A stretch of 18,296 nt of DNA from Cladosporium sp. IMV 00045. Taxonomy: Eukaryota; Ascomycota; Dothideomycetes; Cladosporiales; Cladosporiaceae. The translations under genes and the position numbers were made by a program. Shown one piece after another: positions 1-9,826 of the stretch. Position 1 is the first letter of the stretch, and each line of letters opens with the position of its first letter. Under the pieces are notes generated by a model. The model made no database searches. It was not told the origin of the DNA and saw only the letters and a program-made list of their open reading frames with translations. Where the stretch lies: the NCBI GenBank assembly GCA_001931905.2, contig MSJI02000036.1:1-18296 (forward strand), in the 5' to 3' direction.

Positions 1-28
1 AAAAAAAAAAACCAAACAAAAAAAAATC

Positions 29-1603
29 TCACTTCGCCTTCGCATCCTGCTTCGCGGCGCGCAACCTGCCCATCTCCTCCGCATGCCGCGCCATGTACGA
101 CTCGCCCAGCGAGCCCGCCGTGAAAGAGCCCTTACTGACAGGCCGCACGTAGCTCGAGCCGTAGATGCCCGTGTCGTCGGCGTCCATCGCCGCGCGCGTG
201 TAGTCCCTGCCCGTGTAGCCCGGGTCCTGCGCGGCGGAGGGGCGGCGGAAACCCGGGTTCGTGGGCTGCTGGGAGGCGTTGACGGATCCGGGGCGGAATT
301 CGAGGTGGTCCCTTTCGGTCTCGAGCGAGGGCTCGGGCGAGGCGGAGGGGGAGTGTGTGGGTGAGGACGCGATGTAGGGGCCGTCGTCGACTGAGTCGCT
401 GGCTGCTGGGGGTGAGGGGAGTTTTGGCGACGGGGTGTGGGAGACGCGGCCGCCGATGCCGGTGCCGATGTCTTCTTCGAACTCGTCGTCCATTTCGAAG
501 GCGGGGAATTTCTCCATTTCGTCCTCGTCGGGCTCTTCCATGTGCCAGAATTCGCCAATGTCATCGCCGGGGTATTTTGAGGTGGACGCTCGTGCGGCTT
601 GCTGGGCTTGGGTGGCTGCGGTCTCCTGATCGTGGAGCGCTTTGAGACCGCTTGGTGAAGATGTGTTGGGGCTGGGCTTTGCCGGATGACTTGCAAGAGT
701 GAACTGTTGTGGCGTTTCTCGAACGGGCGAAGTCGATACGGGTGACGAGGTCTGCGAATGTGGAGGTGTGGTTCTTGTCCGCGAATGCGACGGTGTGCTG
801 TTGTTGCTCATGATGAGTGGCACATTGTCCGAAGGCGCAACAATGGAGTCGCCAACGGCCAGAGAAACACGCTTCCGTTTGGGCCTCACATTATCAGAGG
901 GTGACTTCATGGCTGATATCAACTTGCCATCCACGGAAGAGCCGGAAGACGACGTGCGGTGGGAGAATTGCAAGTGTGAAGGTCGTTTTGCCTGAGCCTG
1001 CGGCGCAAGCACAACAGTATCCGAGTTCGCCCGCTGCATCGCCTCTTTCATAGCCTTTGCGTCTTTGTCCAATGCCATGTCCGGCGCGGAGGCTGTCCGC
1101 GCAATATTGCGTGCCCGCTCATCTTCGCTGGTCTCCAGTGCAGGTAGAAATTGGGGAGTGAAGACCCCGATGAACTCCTTTCGGTCATCACTCGTCCGAC
1201 GGTCATTCAGGCTGGCGGCCGGTAGACTTGCGGGATCAGACGGCGCGCCGGCATCGTCTTCCAGTGCATTGTTGTCCGATTCGTGCTTTTTCCCTTTGCT
1301 TAGGAGCGTATCAACTGCAGACAAAGGCGACTGGGCCTGCGGCTCTTCAGCCGAAGGCCGTCTTTGTTCCTGCGAACCGTTCGAGGTCGTTTGTGTTTCT
1401 GCGCGGTGCTGCGATCGCAGGTCTTTCTCGAATTGACGGTACTCGCGCTCCTTGGCGGCGATGTACTTGTGTATTGATTCGTCGAGCTGCTTGCGCTTCT
1501 GCTCCAGCTGGTCGAGGTATTCCTGAGGCAGGCCGGCTTCGGCGAGCGATTTCCGGAATGATGGACGCCTGGCGAGGTTTTCGCGGCCGGCTGTTTCAGC
1601 CAT
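29..1603 (-). CDS. Conserved-looking low-complexity protein of unknown function (524 aa)
   Basis: A single uninterrupted reading frame runs from an ATG at 1603-1601 to a TGA at 31-29. I do not recognise the family. Residues about 22-66 are rich in Glu, Lys, Gln and Arg and look like a short coiled coil. The middle is Ser/Thr/Pro-rich with many Ser-Pro and Thr-Pro pairs (about 267-320 and 387-427), which suggests a disordered protein phosphorylated by proline-directed kinases. A basic PKRKR cluster at 241-245 could be a nuclear signal. Three blocks look more constrained: 143-176 (around FIGVFTPQFLPALETSEDE), a very acidic block at 346-385 with EFWHMEEPDEDE, and the C-terminal 478-524, which is short of proline and ends in a basic helix. 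There is no signal peptide, membrane segment or catalytic motif. The absence of stops over 524 codons and the in-frame blocks make it a real gene; its role is unknown. Confidence 0.85.
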   Translation of the reverse strand: MAETAGRENLARRPSFRKSLAEAGLPQEYLDQLEQKRKQLDESIHKYIAAKEREYRQFEKDLRSQHRAETQTTSNGSQEQRRPSAEEPQAQSPLSAVDTLLSKGKKHESDNNALEDDAGAPSDPASLPAASLNDRRTSDDRKEFIGVFTPQFLPALETSEDERARNIARTASAPDMALDKDAKAMKEAMQRANSDTVVLAPQAQAKRPSHLQFSHRTSSSGSSVDGKLISAMKSPSDNVRPKRKRVSLAVGDSIVAPSDNVPLIMSNNSTPSHSRTRTTPPHSQTSSPVSTSPVRETPQQFTLASHPAKPSPNTSSPSGLKALHDQETAATQAQQAARASTSKYPGDDIGEFWHMEEPDEDEMEKFPAFEMDDEFEEDIGTGIGGRVSHTPSPKLPSPPAASDSVDDGPYIASSPTHSPSASPEPSLETERDHLEFRPGSVNASQQPTNPGFRRPSAAQDPGYTGRDYTRAAMDADDTGIYGSSYVRPVSKGSFTAGSLGESYMARHAEEMGRLRAAKQDAKAK

Positions 1604-1642
1604 GGCGATGTATTCTGCTGCTATTTGACGAGTGGCATGTGA

Positions 1643-1660
1643 CTGCTGCTGCTGCTGCTG
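1643..1660. repeat. (CTG)6 trinucleotide run in 5' leader of the 29-1603 gene
   Basis: Six perfect CTG units on the plus strand, reading (CAG)6 on the strand of the minus-strand gene, lie 40-57 bp upstream of its ATG. It is probably in the 5' untranslated leader. It is short enough to be a chance microsatellite. Confidence 0.8.
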
Positions 1661-2393
1661 CCGGTGGTGTTACTAGTCCAGGGCGCGGGCGATACAGGCG
1701 CAGAGCTGGCGGCACAGACAATCGATGGGCGATGCGATGTCGACGGTAGCGCGAGATATCCCTCGGCGAGCGCAGGCAGATGGAGCTCTCTTGGTCACGA
1801 CCAGGAGATTTCGGTGCAATCCGCGGCCTAATACCTAGGCGAGAATGACGGTAGCGAAGAAGGTGTGGCAGAAGGGTACAGCTTAGCGACGAGACTGACG
1901 CCTGTGGCGGCAGGAAAAGCAATCCCTAGCCCCCAGCTACGCGGGTGTATTCAGATCGTGTGGGCCCGAAAGGAGCGGTCCAGATCGCGACGATAAAGCT
2001 TCTTTTGCCGGCCTTGCCTCTTCTGACCTGCTTGCCCCTCACTTCAACGGAGGATATCGCATGTCTGTACTGTTTGCTGGTATGTACCGAGGGTCGAGCA
2101 AAGCAGTGCTGTTGCATGCTGACTGTGTTGGAGTTGGCCATGGTTCCGCACGCCTGGGTTTTGGCTTGTGTTCAGATCGCAGCTGAACGATCCGGTGTTG
2201 TCCCTGCCACGGAATGTCTCGGCTACGAGAATTGCGACAACGACGACGACCGTGGCCTTGAGAGCTCGCTACCGGGATTGGAGTAACAAACATGAGCAGA
2301 CTAAAGCATGACCAGCACTGAGATGCTGGGGTCGGCCAACTAGTATCAGAGCGCTTTACCGCAACGGTGCGGTGTGCTGGCCCTACGTTGGAC

Positions 2394-2397
<4 letters not shown>

Positions 2398-2435
<38 letters not shown>
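2398..2435. repeat. (AT)19 microsatellite
   Basis: An uninterrupted alternating AT tract of 38 bp in otherwise balanced-composition intergenic DNA. It is self-complementary and likely length-variable between strains. No function is implied by the sequence. Confidence 0.95.
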
Positions 2436-2437
<2 letters not shown>

Positions 2438-4282
2438 CTAAGACGAAAGCTAGGAGGTAGACCTTGAATACCAAGCACCACACAGCCACCGAGCAGCCGG
2501 GATTTGCAGCAGGCTGTATGTAGCGATGCAGACGACACACACACGTGGGCATGGTGTGCATCCTGGCGGGTAGCGGTGGCGCACGGTGAACAGGAAAGTC
2601 CGATCTTGGAAGAGACGGACGCTTGCGTGAAAAGGTGTTTGCATTTGCCTACCTCGTCCGTCCTTGGTGGTTCTCCCCAAGATCCGTTCACTCCATCTGC
2701 GCACGGCCTGTGGGCAAGACACTTGGGGGAAGCAGACGAGAGAGGCTCAGAGGCATTTTGGTAATGGGCGATGTGGTAATGGGGGAAATCCTGCGGAGAC
2801 AGGTCCGCCGCGAGCGGATTTACCTGCGACCCATTTATATGATTTTGACCTCCATCATGTATCAGAGGGACGATCGGTCAATGCTGTCATGTTGAGAGGG
2901 CTGTTGCTTAATGCTTGCATGCGAGTTCTTGCATTTCCAAGACTCCAGGTGTTCATCGTCCCTTCTGGCGAGAATGTGAAGATAGGTATATACATACAGA
3001 TGCCAGAGTTGAAGGACAGTAATGTAAGGCGACGTCTGGGCTCCTGCAAGCTACCCAGGCACGAATCGGGTGCGTGCGATCAGTCGCGAGTCTCGCTAAA
3101 GTCTAGGTTTACAGTATACCGCGATTGCTCGCCCCTGCACTCACACAATTGCAATAATGATGCAACTCTACGTGCCGTCGACAGTCATAGCCTGCTTGGT
3201 GAATTATCTTAGCTTTAGAGACTGGAAATAATGAGATAGCCTGAGCCGCCTTGTGCAAATAACGTGCCGTGTTTCGCGAAGCACTTCGACGACATGCGAA
3301 CCTGACTGCCGGGATACCGCGCGACACAATACCAACACGCCGGCTTGCAAGACCGTCTTGTCCTCGAAGGTGCTTCTGAACCTCGGGACTGCCGCCTCAC
3401 GGGCTAATCGACCGCCACAAGCCATTTCCAGTGCGCAAAGTCCAACTCGGCCAGCCAGTCGGGGCCTGGGCTAGGAGGTATTTGTTACACCGGAGCATTC
3501 TCGATCGTATACAGGGACCGGCTGTCCTAGTGTGCCTTATCGGGCATCGAGGCAACATCGTCATCCCGGGCAGCAGCGGGCAGCAGCGTGGCAGCATGGA
3601 AACGGTCGGCGCATCATCATAGCAAAGACAGCGAAAGACGGTCCCAATCGAAGATTCAGCATGGCCCGGTGGTAACTCCGACACCATTTCGCAACCAATA
3701 ACGCACAACATCCATCTTTGCGCCCGGTCGTGAGCAATTCGAGGTGCTTTGTGAGGAGCTGCATGTAGGTTAGTGCTCTCTTGCTTCTGCCCTCCGTGCG
3801 CGTCACGACGACATCAAGAACGTCGCTCCTCGCACACCACTCTGCAGACATTCTCCCATTCGCAAAGCTCACGCCTTTCCACGCCAACGCCACCACCGGG
3901 GCAAATTCAAGCGCATCCACACCCGCGCCCAACAATCCTCCTGGCGCACGCCTTTCGCATCTCCCGGAGCCTGAGGTTCTAGAATACCCCAAAGAGCACT
4001 TGCAAGCCTCCATCCGGGCCCGTTGCCGCGACCCGCGTAATCGATCGCTCTCACTCGCGCTTTTGCGCTCCGCTGTCTCCCTGTTTGAAGCTCTCTGCAC
4101 CACGCGACCTGGACTCCTCGTTGCTGGCATCGCTGTACGGCATTGCCCTGCACTCTTCCCCTTTGTCCACAGCATACGCCCTTGTGGACAGGACCATCGC
4201 CGTCAGCTGAATATTCAAGCGATACCAAGTTCTCCCGTGTCCATCCAGCTTCACTGAAATCGCCAGATGCATTGTCACCGCC

Positions 4283-4292
4283 TTGACGTCAA
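4283..4292. promoter_or_regulatory. Perfect CRE palindrome upstream of the Zn2Cys6 gene
   Basis: TTGACGTCAA is a perfect 10-bp palindrome that contains the full TGACGTCA element, 76-85 bp upstream of the transcription factor's ATG. In fungi this is the binding site of Atf1/AtfA-type bZIP factors, which act in stress responses. The position fits a proximal promoter or the 5' leader. Function is inferred from the motif only. Confidence 0.4.
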
Positions 4293-4367
4293 CTAATAAA
4301 GCAAACCATTCAATCTGGTCAGGTCCGCAAAGCACGTCCACCCCTGATTGAAATCCTGTTTCCCATA

Positions 4368-6661
4368 ATGGCAACTCTTCGAGACTCTGTCGAGTCCAGT
4401 GAAGGCTCGCAACGCAGAGAAAGAGCTGCCATCGCTGCACAGGCGTGCCAGACTTGTCGCAATCGGTAAGTGTCATCACCGGGGGTGAGAGCCTGTAAAT
4501 TTCTCACAAGCACCGCCAGGTCAATCAGCCATTGAAGCACGCGTTTACTGACTTTCCATCAGCAAGAGCAAGTGCGACGAAGCGAGACCAAAATGTACGT
4601 TTTATCGGACCCGCATCTTACCAACAGAACTAACTCAACTAGGCGGCCTCTGTCGAAGGCTCAATGTGACATGTCAATACCGAGAGCCCATGCCCACCAA
4701 GTAAGTTTTCGCATGAGCAACTCTAAGTCGCATGTCCGAGCCTGTGACTGACTCGCTGATAGGAAAGACAAGACCATGGTACACATATTGGACGCATTGA
4801 CGAGGTTAGAAACCAAATTCGACAATCTTTCATTGGGTCAAAGCTCAATATCGACACCCGATCAAGCAGCGACCAGGACATCCACGACATATTCAAGCTC
4901 ACGGTCATCTGGAAAACAACCTCAGTCGGCAGATGCCACACTACTACCGACAAATAATCGGGATGTGTCACAAACCTACGACCATCTGACAGTACCACAC
5001 AAAGTCATCCTCTGGCCCAGCATATACATTCACCTCATTGACTCTGGCATCGATGCCGCTTCGGATCTGCAGTACGTTCTCCAAGAGGGGACGCCTTGGT
5101 TCATAAGACTGGAAATGGTCAAACACCCGGCCCCTTTACCCTTTGACCCTTGCCTCCAAGGTGTCCGAATAGACTCGCCACCCTCAGATGATGGCTTTTC
5201 GACGAGATATGCCTTTCCAACCCTCACAATACAGCAAATCCGCGAGTACACGGACGCATACTTCAATACCTTCAACGTACTCTGTCCCATCTTGAACCAC
5301 GACGCTTTTACAAACGACATCGTGGCCCGCCTTCTCCGAGATGGCTACGCCGATGGTGATCCGCAGGCCGTTCTGGCGCTCATGGTGTTTGCATTGGGCC
5401 AGCTGGCGATCGAAGGTGTTTTCGGCAATCCTATCTCTGTCAATGCAGGCGTCCCCAGCGGATATCGAGGCGGAACGGCGGAGAGGCCTCCCGGTTTAGA
5501 AATCTTCAACGAAGCGAGGCGACGGCTGGGATTTGTCATGACCCTGTGCACATTGGAGAATGTTCAAATTCTACTGCTCCAAGCAACATACTATGAGTCA
5601 AACTCTCGGCACTTGGATTTCTGGCGCAGTACCGTGGCGGCATCCATGGCTTGTCAGGTGTTGATCAAATGCAGAAACATCGACTGGTCGACCCAATACG
5701 GCGACATGATCAAGCGAGCCTACTGGGCTTGTATCCTGAGCGAGGATCTATACCACCTCGACCTTGACTTGCCACAAACTGGCATCCACACCATGGAGGA
5801 CGAAGTTCCTCTGCCTTATTTCCATGAAGCTCATGACCCGCAGGGTAGATCGACTCATGTCTCAGAAGAGCGATCACATTTCCAATATCACTTCCTCGCC
5901 ATGATTGCGCTGAGACGACTGATTGCGCGCATACATGGCGTCATCCATGAATGTAAGTAATCCAAACCCACGCCTGCGAATGGCCACCTACTAACCAAGC
6001 CTCAGCGTCTGTCTCACAAGCAGAAACGAGCGATGACTACAGCGGTCCTCCCGTCCCCGTAATCCGCGAGATGGCACGCCAATTGGACTCTTGGCGATCT
6101 CTTCTCCCACGACCTCTCCAATGGCTCGATACGGACATGTTCGACTTCCCCAGCCTCGACCCCACCAGCCGACGACCCAACGAACCCCTCTTCTCTCCCG
6201 ACCAAGGCGCAGTCCCCATCGGTCACAGATACAACCTCGACATTGTGACAGCGCAGCTTCGCACGCGCTTCTACTACGCGCGCTTCATGATGTTCCGCCC
6301 CTTCGTCTACAAAGCCCTTCACTTCCCCGAGCTGATGACCGAAGACGACGCCAGCTGCTGCGCGCTCGCCATCCAGTCGGCGTGCCTGTGGCCGTTCTCG
6401 ATGGCTCCGCCGAAGAACAAGAAGCGCTTGGTGCCGCACTTGTTCGCCTGGACGCAGAATTTCATGGGCATCCTCCTGATTCTCCTGATGACGAAGAAAA
6501 ACGGCGTCCTCAAACAGATCACCGATCAGCAAGTCAACGGAGACGACATCAACCGCACCATCGCGCTGATGCTGGATTGGATGAGAGACGTCAAGCAGGT
6601 GGACGGTATTGCCGAGTGGAGCTGGCGCGTGCTCGAGCCGATTTTCAGTAAAGAGCAGTGA
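4368..6661 (+). CDS. Zn2Cys6 (C6 zinc cluster) transcription factor with fungal middle homology region, 677 aa, 5 exons
   Basis: Inferred exons are 4368-4465, 4563-4594, 4643-4700, 4763-5952 and 6006-6661. Introns are 97, 48, 62 and 53 bp, each GT-AG with a CTGAC or CTAAC branch site, and every junction keeps the frame. The start has A at -3 and G at +4, with an in-frame TGA at 4284 and no other ATG between. Residues 27-54 form a complete zinc cluster, with Cys at 27, 30, 37, 44, 47 and 54 and the KSKCDEARPKC core, so the protein should bind DNA in the nucleus. Residues 70-90 are a probable linker/dimer helix (ILDALTRLETKFDNL). From about 218 to 480 lies a fungal-specific transcription factor domain, with the typical YFNTFNVLCPILNHDAF block followed by the ALMVFALGQLAIEG helix. 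The target pathway cannot be told: the neighbours are unrelated housekeeping genes. Confidence 0.93.
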
Positions 6662-7308
6662 GGGAGATGGGCATGCGTGTGGTGTTCTGGGCAAGAGGAT
6701 TGCGTTTTGTCTTTGGCCCGGAGCGAAGGGGAAGGACGCGTTAGCCTCTTGAAGAGCAGAGGCGGGTACCTAAGGGGGATGGATTATGGACTGGCTGTAT
6801 GACATGACTACAAAAACTTAGCGATGGCGTTGGTTCTGATGGGCATATGTGGAAGCATTGGAAAAGCCCCAGTGAGAGACAGGAGCAACGGTTTGTCCAC
6901 GGGGGCTTCTTTTGCATGTTCAGCATTTCGGAAGGCTCTTCGTTTGATTGTATGAAATTGAAGATCGAGACGCCTTTCTTCGAGTCGATTCACGCCGTTA
7001 TGTCAATCGTGATATGTTGCATTAGGCGATGGAATGTCATGCATGATTGGAAGGCGCTGTGCGATATCTCATGTTTCGAAAGGAACCTGATCTTGTCGAT
7101 TTCGTGTTTCACCAAATCCATCACCCCCACGTCGACGTGTCACCCCACCACGCTTCACGCGCGCGAGAAAGACCTGGCGCATACGAGCGACGACGCACCC
7201 CAGGCACCGCATCTTATTACTAAGCTCGCCTTGAGACTCTCCCTGTCTTTCTTCGCTCGACTCCGACGATACTCTCAACCACCTCTCCATACCACCTCGC
7301 CCGCCGTC
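6662..7308. other. Intergenic: 3' end of the Zn2Cys6 gene and SDS22 promoter
   Basis: A 647-bp gap between two plus-strand genes. It must contain the terminator region of the first and the promoter and 5' leader of the second. The 3' half (about 7110-7308) becomes C-rich on the plus strand, as expected for a fungal 5' leader. An open frame continues upstream of SDS22 in frame to an ATG at 6847, but its translation is unlike any Sds22 and I treat it as non-coding. No RNA gene or repeat was found. Confidence 0.55.
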
Positions 7309-8582
7309 ATGACCGAACCCAACGGCGCCGCCGCGCCAGACCCCGTCCCCGAGACCACCTCATCAGAAGCGAAATCGAGCACGCCGCATAGCAATCGCAC
7401 AGGATGGGATGGGAAATTAAGAGTGAACAGCGAGAAACAGGCGGTGTTGGCCAACCCCGAAGCGCTTGAAGATTCAGACTACGAGGATGAAGACGCGCCG
7501 CCAGTCGACGAGATCGCAGCAGACGAAGGTTCGTGGACACCCTGCCTGTGATGGAGGAGAGAATACATACAGCCTCGCAGGCACTAAGAGTTCCTCATAG
7601 ATCTGCTGGACGAAGAAGACCCCGAAACCGAAGAGATTGACGCCCAACATTCGCGCGTCGCAAGTATACCCAGCCTACGCCTCGAGCGCTTCGCCAACCT
7701 GCGCCGACTGTGCCTGCGACAAAACAGCATCCAAAAGATCGAGCTCCCGCCCACCCTCGCGCCTCAACTCGTCGAGCTGGAACTCTACGACAACCTGATC
7801 AAACACCTGGAAGGCGTCGAAGACTGCACCTCCCTCACCAGCCTCGACCTCAGCTACAACAAACTGAAACACATCAAAAACCTCTCCACCCTCACGCAAC
7901 TCGACCACCTCTACTTCGTACAAAACCGGATCTCGCGCATCGAGAACCTGGAGTCCCTCACAAACCTGACCTACCTCGAACTCGGCGCCAACCGCATCCG
8001 CGAAATCAGCGGTCTCGAAACCCTCACCTCCCTCACCTCCCTCTGGCTGGGCCAGAACCGCATCACGCAACTCCAAAACCTCTCCACCCTCACCAACCTG
8101 CGCACCCTCAGCATCCAAGCCAACCGCCTCACCAGCCTGGACGGCATACAGGACCTCCCGCAGCTCACCGAGCTCTACGTCTCCGACAACAAGATCCCCT
8201 CCCTCGCCCCCCTCTCCGCAAACACGAGTCTCGAAATCCTCGACTTCCAATCAAACCCCATCGCCTCGCTGGAAGGGCTCGAGGGGCTGGGCAAGCTCGA
8301 GAACGTCTGGGCGAGCAATTGCCTTGTGGAAGATTTCCGCGAGATCGAGCGCGCGCTGCGCGACAAGGAGAAACTCGAGGAGGTGTATTTCGAGGGAAAC
8401 CCCGTGCAGAAGCGCGAGCCCGTGCTGTATAGGAATAAGCTGAGGCTGGCGCTGCCGCAGGTGGGGAAGATTGATGCTTGTGAGTGATTTTTTTTTTTGA
8501 TCTTTCTTCTTATGTCCCGTGGGCTGGCTTGAATGGGAATCTTGCTGACTTTCTTGAAATAGCTTACATCCGCGCAAACTGA
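7309..8582 (+). CDS. SDS22: Protein phosphatase 1 regulatory subunit Sds22 (leucine-rich repeat protein), 372 aa, 3 exons
   Basis: Inferred exons are 7309-7528, 7601-8479 and 8563-8582; introns are 72 and 83 bp. Sds22 binds the catalytic subunit of type-1 phosphatase and controls its maturation and nuclear placement, which is needed for mitosis. The protein starts with an acidic disordered tail (about 1-85, with DSDYEDEDAPPVDE and DLLDEEDPETEEID). This is followed by about ten to eleven 22-residue Sds22-type LRRs from about 87 to 315, for example LTSLDLSYNKLKHIKNLSTL and LTYLELGANRIREISGLETL. A C-terminal LRR cap follows (NPVQKREPVLYRNKLRLALPQVGKID). The short last exon adds SYIRAN, matching the usual IDAT(Y/F)VR ending; retaining the last intron would stop two codons later. 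Length is close to the fission yeast (about 330) and human (360) proteins. The last intron has an 11-T run just after its donor. Confidence 0.97.
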
Positions 8583-9826
8583 AGTCACCCGCGGCTCTGT
8601 CAAGAAGCAAGCATCAAGAAGCTCCTCGGAGGGAAAGCAAACGCCACGAATCCGCCGCAACACCATCTCGACCCAACCGGCACTTATGCGCACAGATCAC
8701 AACGCGTGAAGCGCAAAAGCGAGCAAAGGAGGAGAAAAGTCTGCCGTCCCTCCAGCGCTCTCCTTCCACGGGTATTTCGTCGGATGTTAACACTTGGTCG
8801 GAAAGGACAGGAAAGCATGGAACGGGCAAGGACATGAGAAAAGCCTCATTTACCGCAGAGCAGGACTCACCAGCCCATGAAGCCCGGGCAGTTCACTACC
8901 TTAGCATGGAACCATGGAAACGACGAGCATGATACATGTAGGGGAGACATTAGACGCATTTTTTTTTTTTTTTCTCAAATTCTCACCATCCTCTTCCTCC
9001 GCCCGTATCGTGTCCCTTACTTCAGTTTGCATCCTTTCATGTTCTCAAAAGAAAACCAGGAGAGGAGGGACGAAAGTTCCTCAGGCTGGGCTTTCGGGCA
9101 TCGACGAGGGGGGAGAAACCTCAGCTTCCGTGAAATCGGACCATGTGTCGCAGCACCAGATAGAAAGAAAGGGGAGGGGGGGGGTTATCTTTTTCTTTTG
9201 TAACCGGGTTGCCGGAATCGAGAATCCCCATGTCGTCTAGACAGCAGTGAACGCGGAGAAAAGACAGAAGAAGAGGAAAGAAAGCAAGGAGAGGTTGAAG
9301 CGAATCAATCCTCAACTCATCATAGAATTTGATTGATTTATTACAACAGCTGGACGCCGGCTTGACGTTCCATTTCGACGTCCCCTGGTTGTATGCTTTC
9401 TCTCTCGATTGGCTTTGAGCCTTTCATATCATAGTACTTATCGTATTGGCAAATGCAATGAGAACGCCAGCCGTGTTTGATGAGAAAACGCCTGACCCAA
9501 ATTCCCATTCCTGTCCCTGGTCCTGGGGAACTCCAAAAACAAATAGAAGAGAGAGACATAGTGGAAGAAGCAACAAGAAGGCCAAAACAACGCCAGACCC
9601 AAGTCTATGATCGCAGCGTTTGCACAGACCCGCGAAATCAACAGCTGGTCGGAAGGAACATTTCCAAAGCTCCCATCACGTCAAGTCAATCCAACCCGAC
9701 AGCCATCAACCCCCCACCAAACAGCTTCCTGACCTCCAACCAGTCGATCTCGCGCGGGAAGTCCAGTCCGGGGTGCAGAATGGCCCATTCGCACCAGTTG
9801 ACTTTCAAGCTGCTGCCCGAGCGTGG
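8583..9826. other. Intergenic between convergent SDS22 and ATG3, no gene seen
   Basis: This 1.24-kb gap holds the 3' ends of two facing genes. It contains a 15-T run at 8959-8973, a purine tract with a nine-G run near 9174-9185, and, on the minus strand, an AATAAA at 9342-9337 that could serve ATG3 polyadenylation about 485 bp past its stop. Short frames on both strands lack domain content and look like chance. The part next to ATG3 (about 9640-9800) is C- and A-rich on the plus strand, so T- and G-rich in the ATG3 transcript. Confidence 0.55.
8959..8973. repeat. Homopolymer T15 tract
   Basis: Fifteen consecutive T on the plus strand, about 380 bp past the SDS22 stop. It is a simple homopolymer and may be a sequencing-sensitive or nucleosome-depleted spot. 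No terminator role can be shown. Confidence 0.9.

Larger units (their letters stand above)
1604..4367. other. 2.8-kb intergenic region, no supported gene
   Basis: This gap separates the divergent starts of the minus-strand gene at 29-1603 and the transcription factor at 4368. All open frames here are short, mostly lack an ATG start, overlap one another on both strands and give protein sequences with no domain or repeat pattern. It must hold both promoters. It also holds a (CTG)6 run close to the left gene, an (AT)19 microsatellite at 2398-2435, a lone CACGTGGG at 2542-2549, and a CRE palindrome close to the right gene. The last 500 bp before 4368 is pyrimidine-rich on the plus strand, as is common for fungal promoters and 5' leaders. 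Confidence 0.6.

Noticed and set aside
2542..2549. CACGTGGG, a strong Pho4-type site, in the left intergenic region
   Set aside because: It is isolated, about 940 bp from the nearest upstream gene start and 1.8 kb from the other, with no phosphate-related gene next to it.
3565..3598. Short GGGCAGCAGC tandem duplication
   Set aside because: Only two full copies plus a degenerate third; too short to call a minisatellite or a regulatory element.
3561..4257. Frames of 158 and 204 codons on opposite strands upstream of the Zn2Cys6 gene
   Set aside because: They overlap each other in antisense, the plus-strand one starts with TTG, and neither has a recognisable motif or a splice path into a known gene. 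This is more likely promoter and leader.
6847..7308. In-frame upstream ATG giving SDS22 a 154-residue N-terminal extension
   Set aside because: The frame is open from 6847 to the chosen ATG at 7309, but the extension has Cys- and aromatic-rich random-looking sequence, and the region changes to a typical C-rich leader before 7309. Sds22 proteins start with an acidic tail close to this ATG, and 372 residues fits the family.
7675..8250. 191-codon minus-strand frame opposite SDS22
   Set aside because: It is the shadow of the leucine-rich repeats; its Glu/Val/Leu-rich repeat pattern is simply the antisense of the LRR codons.
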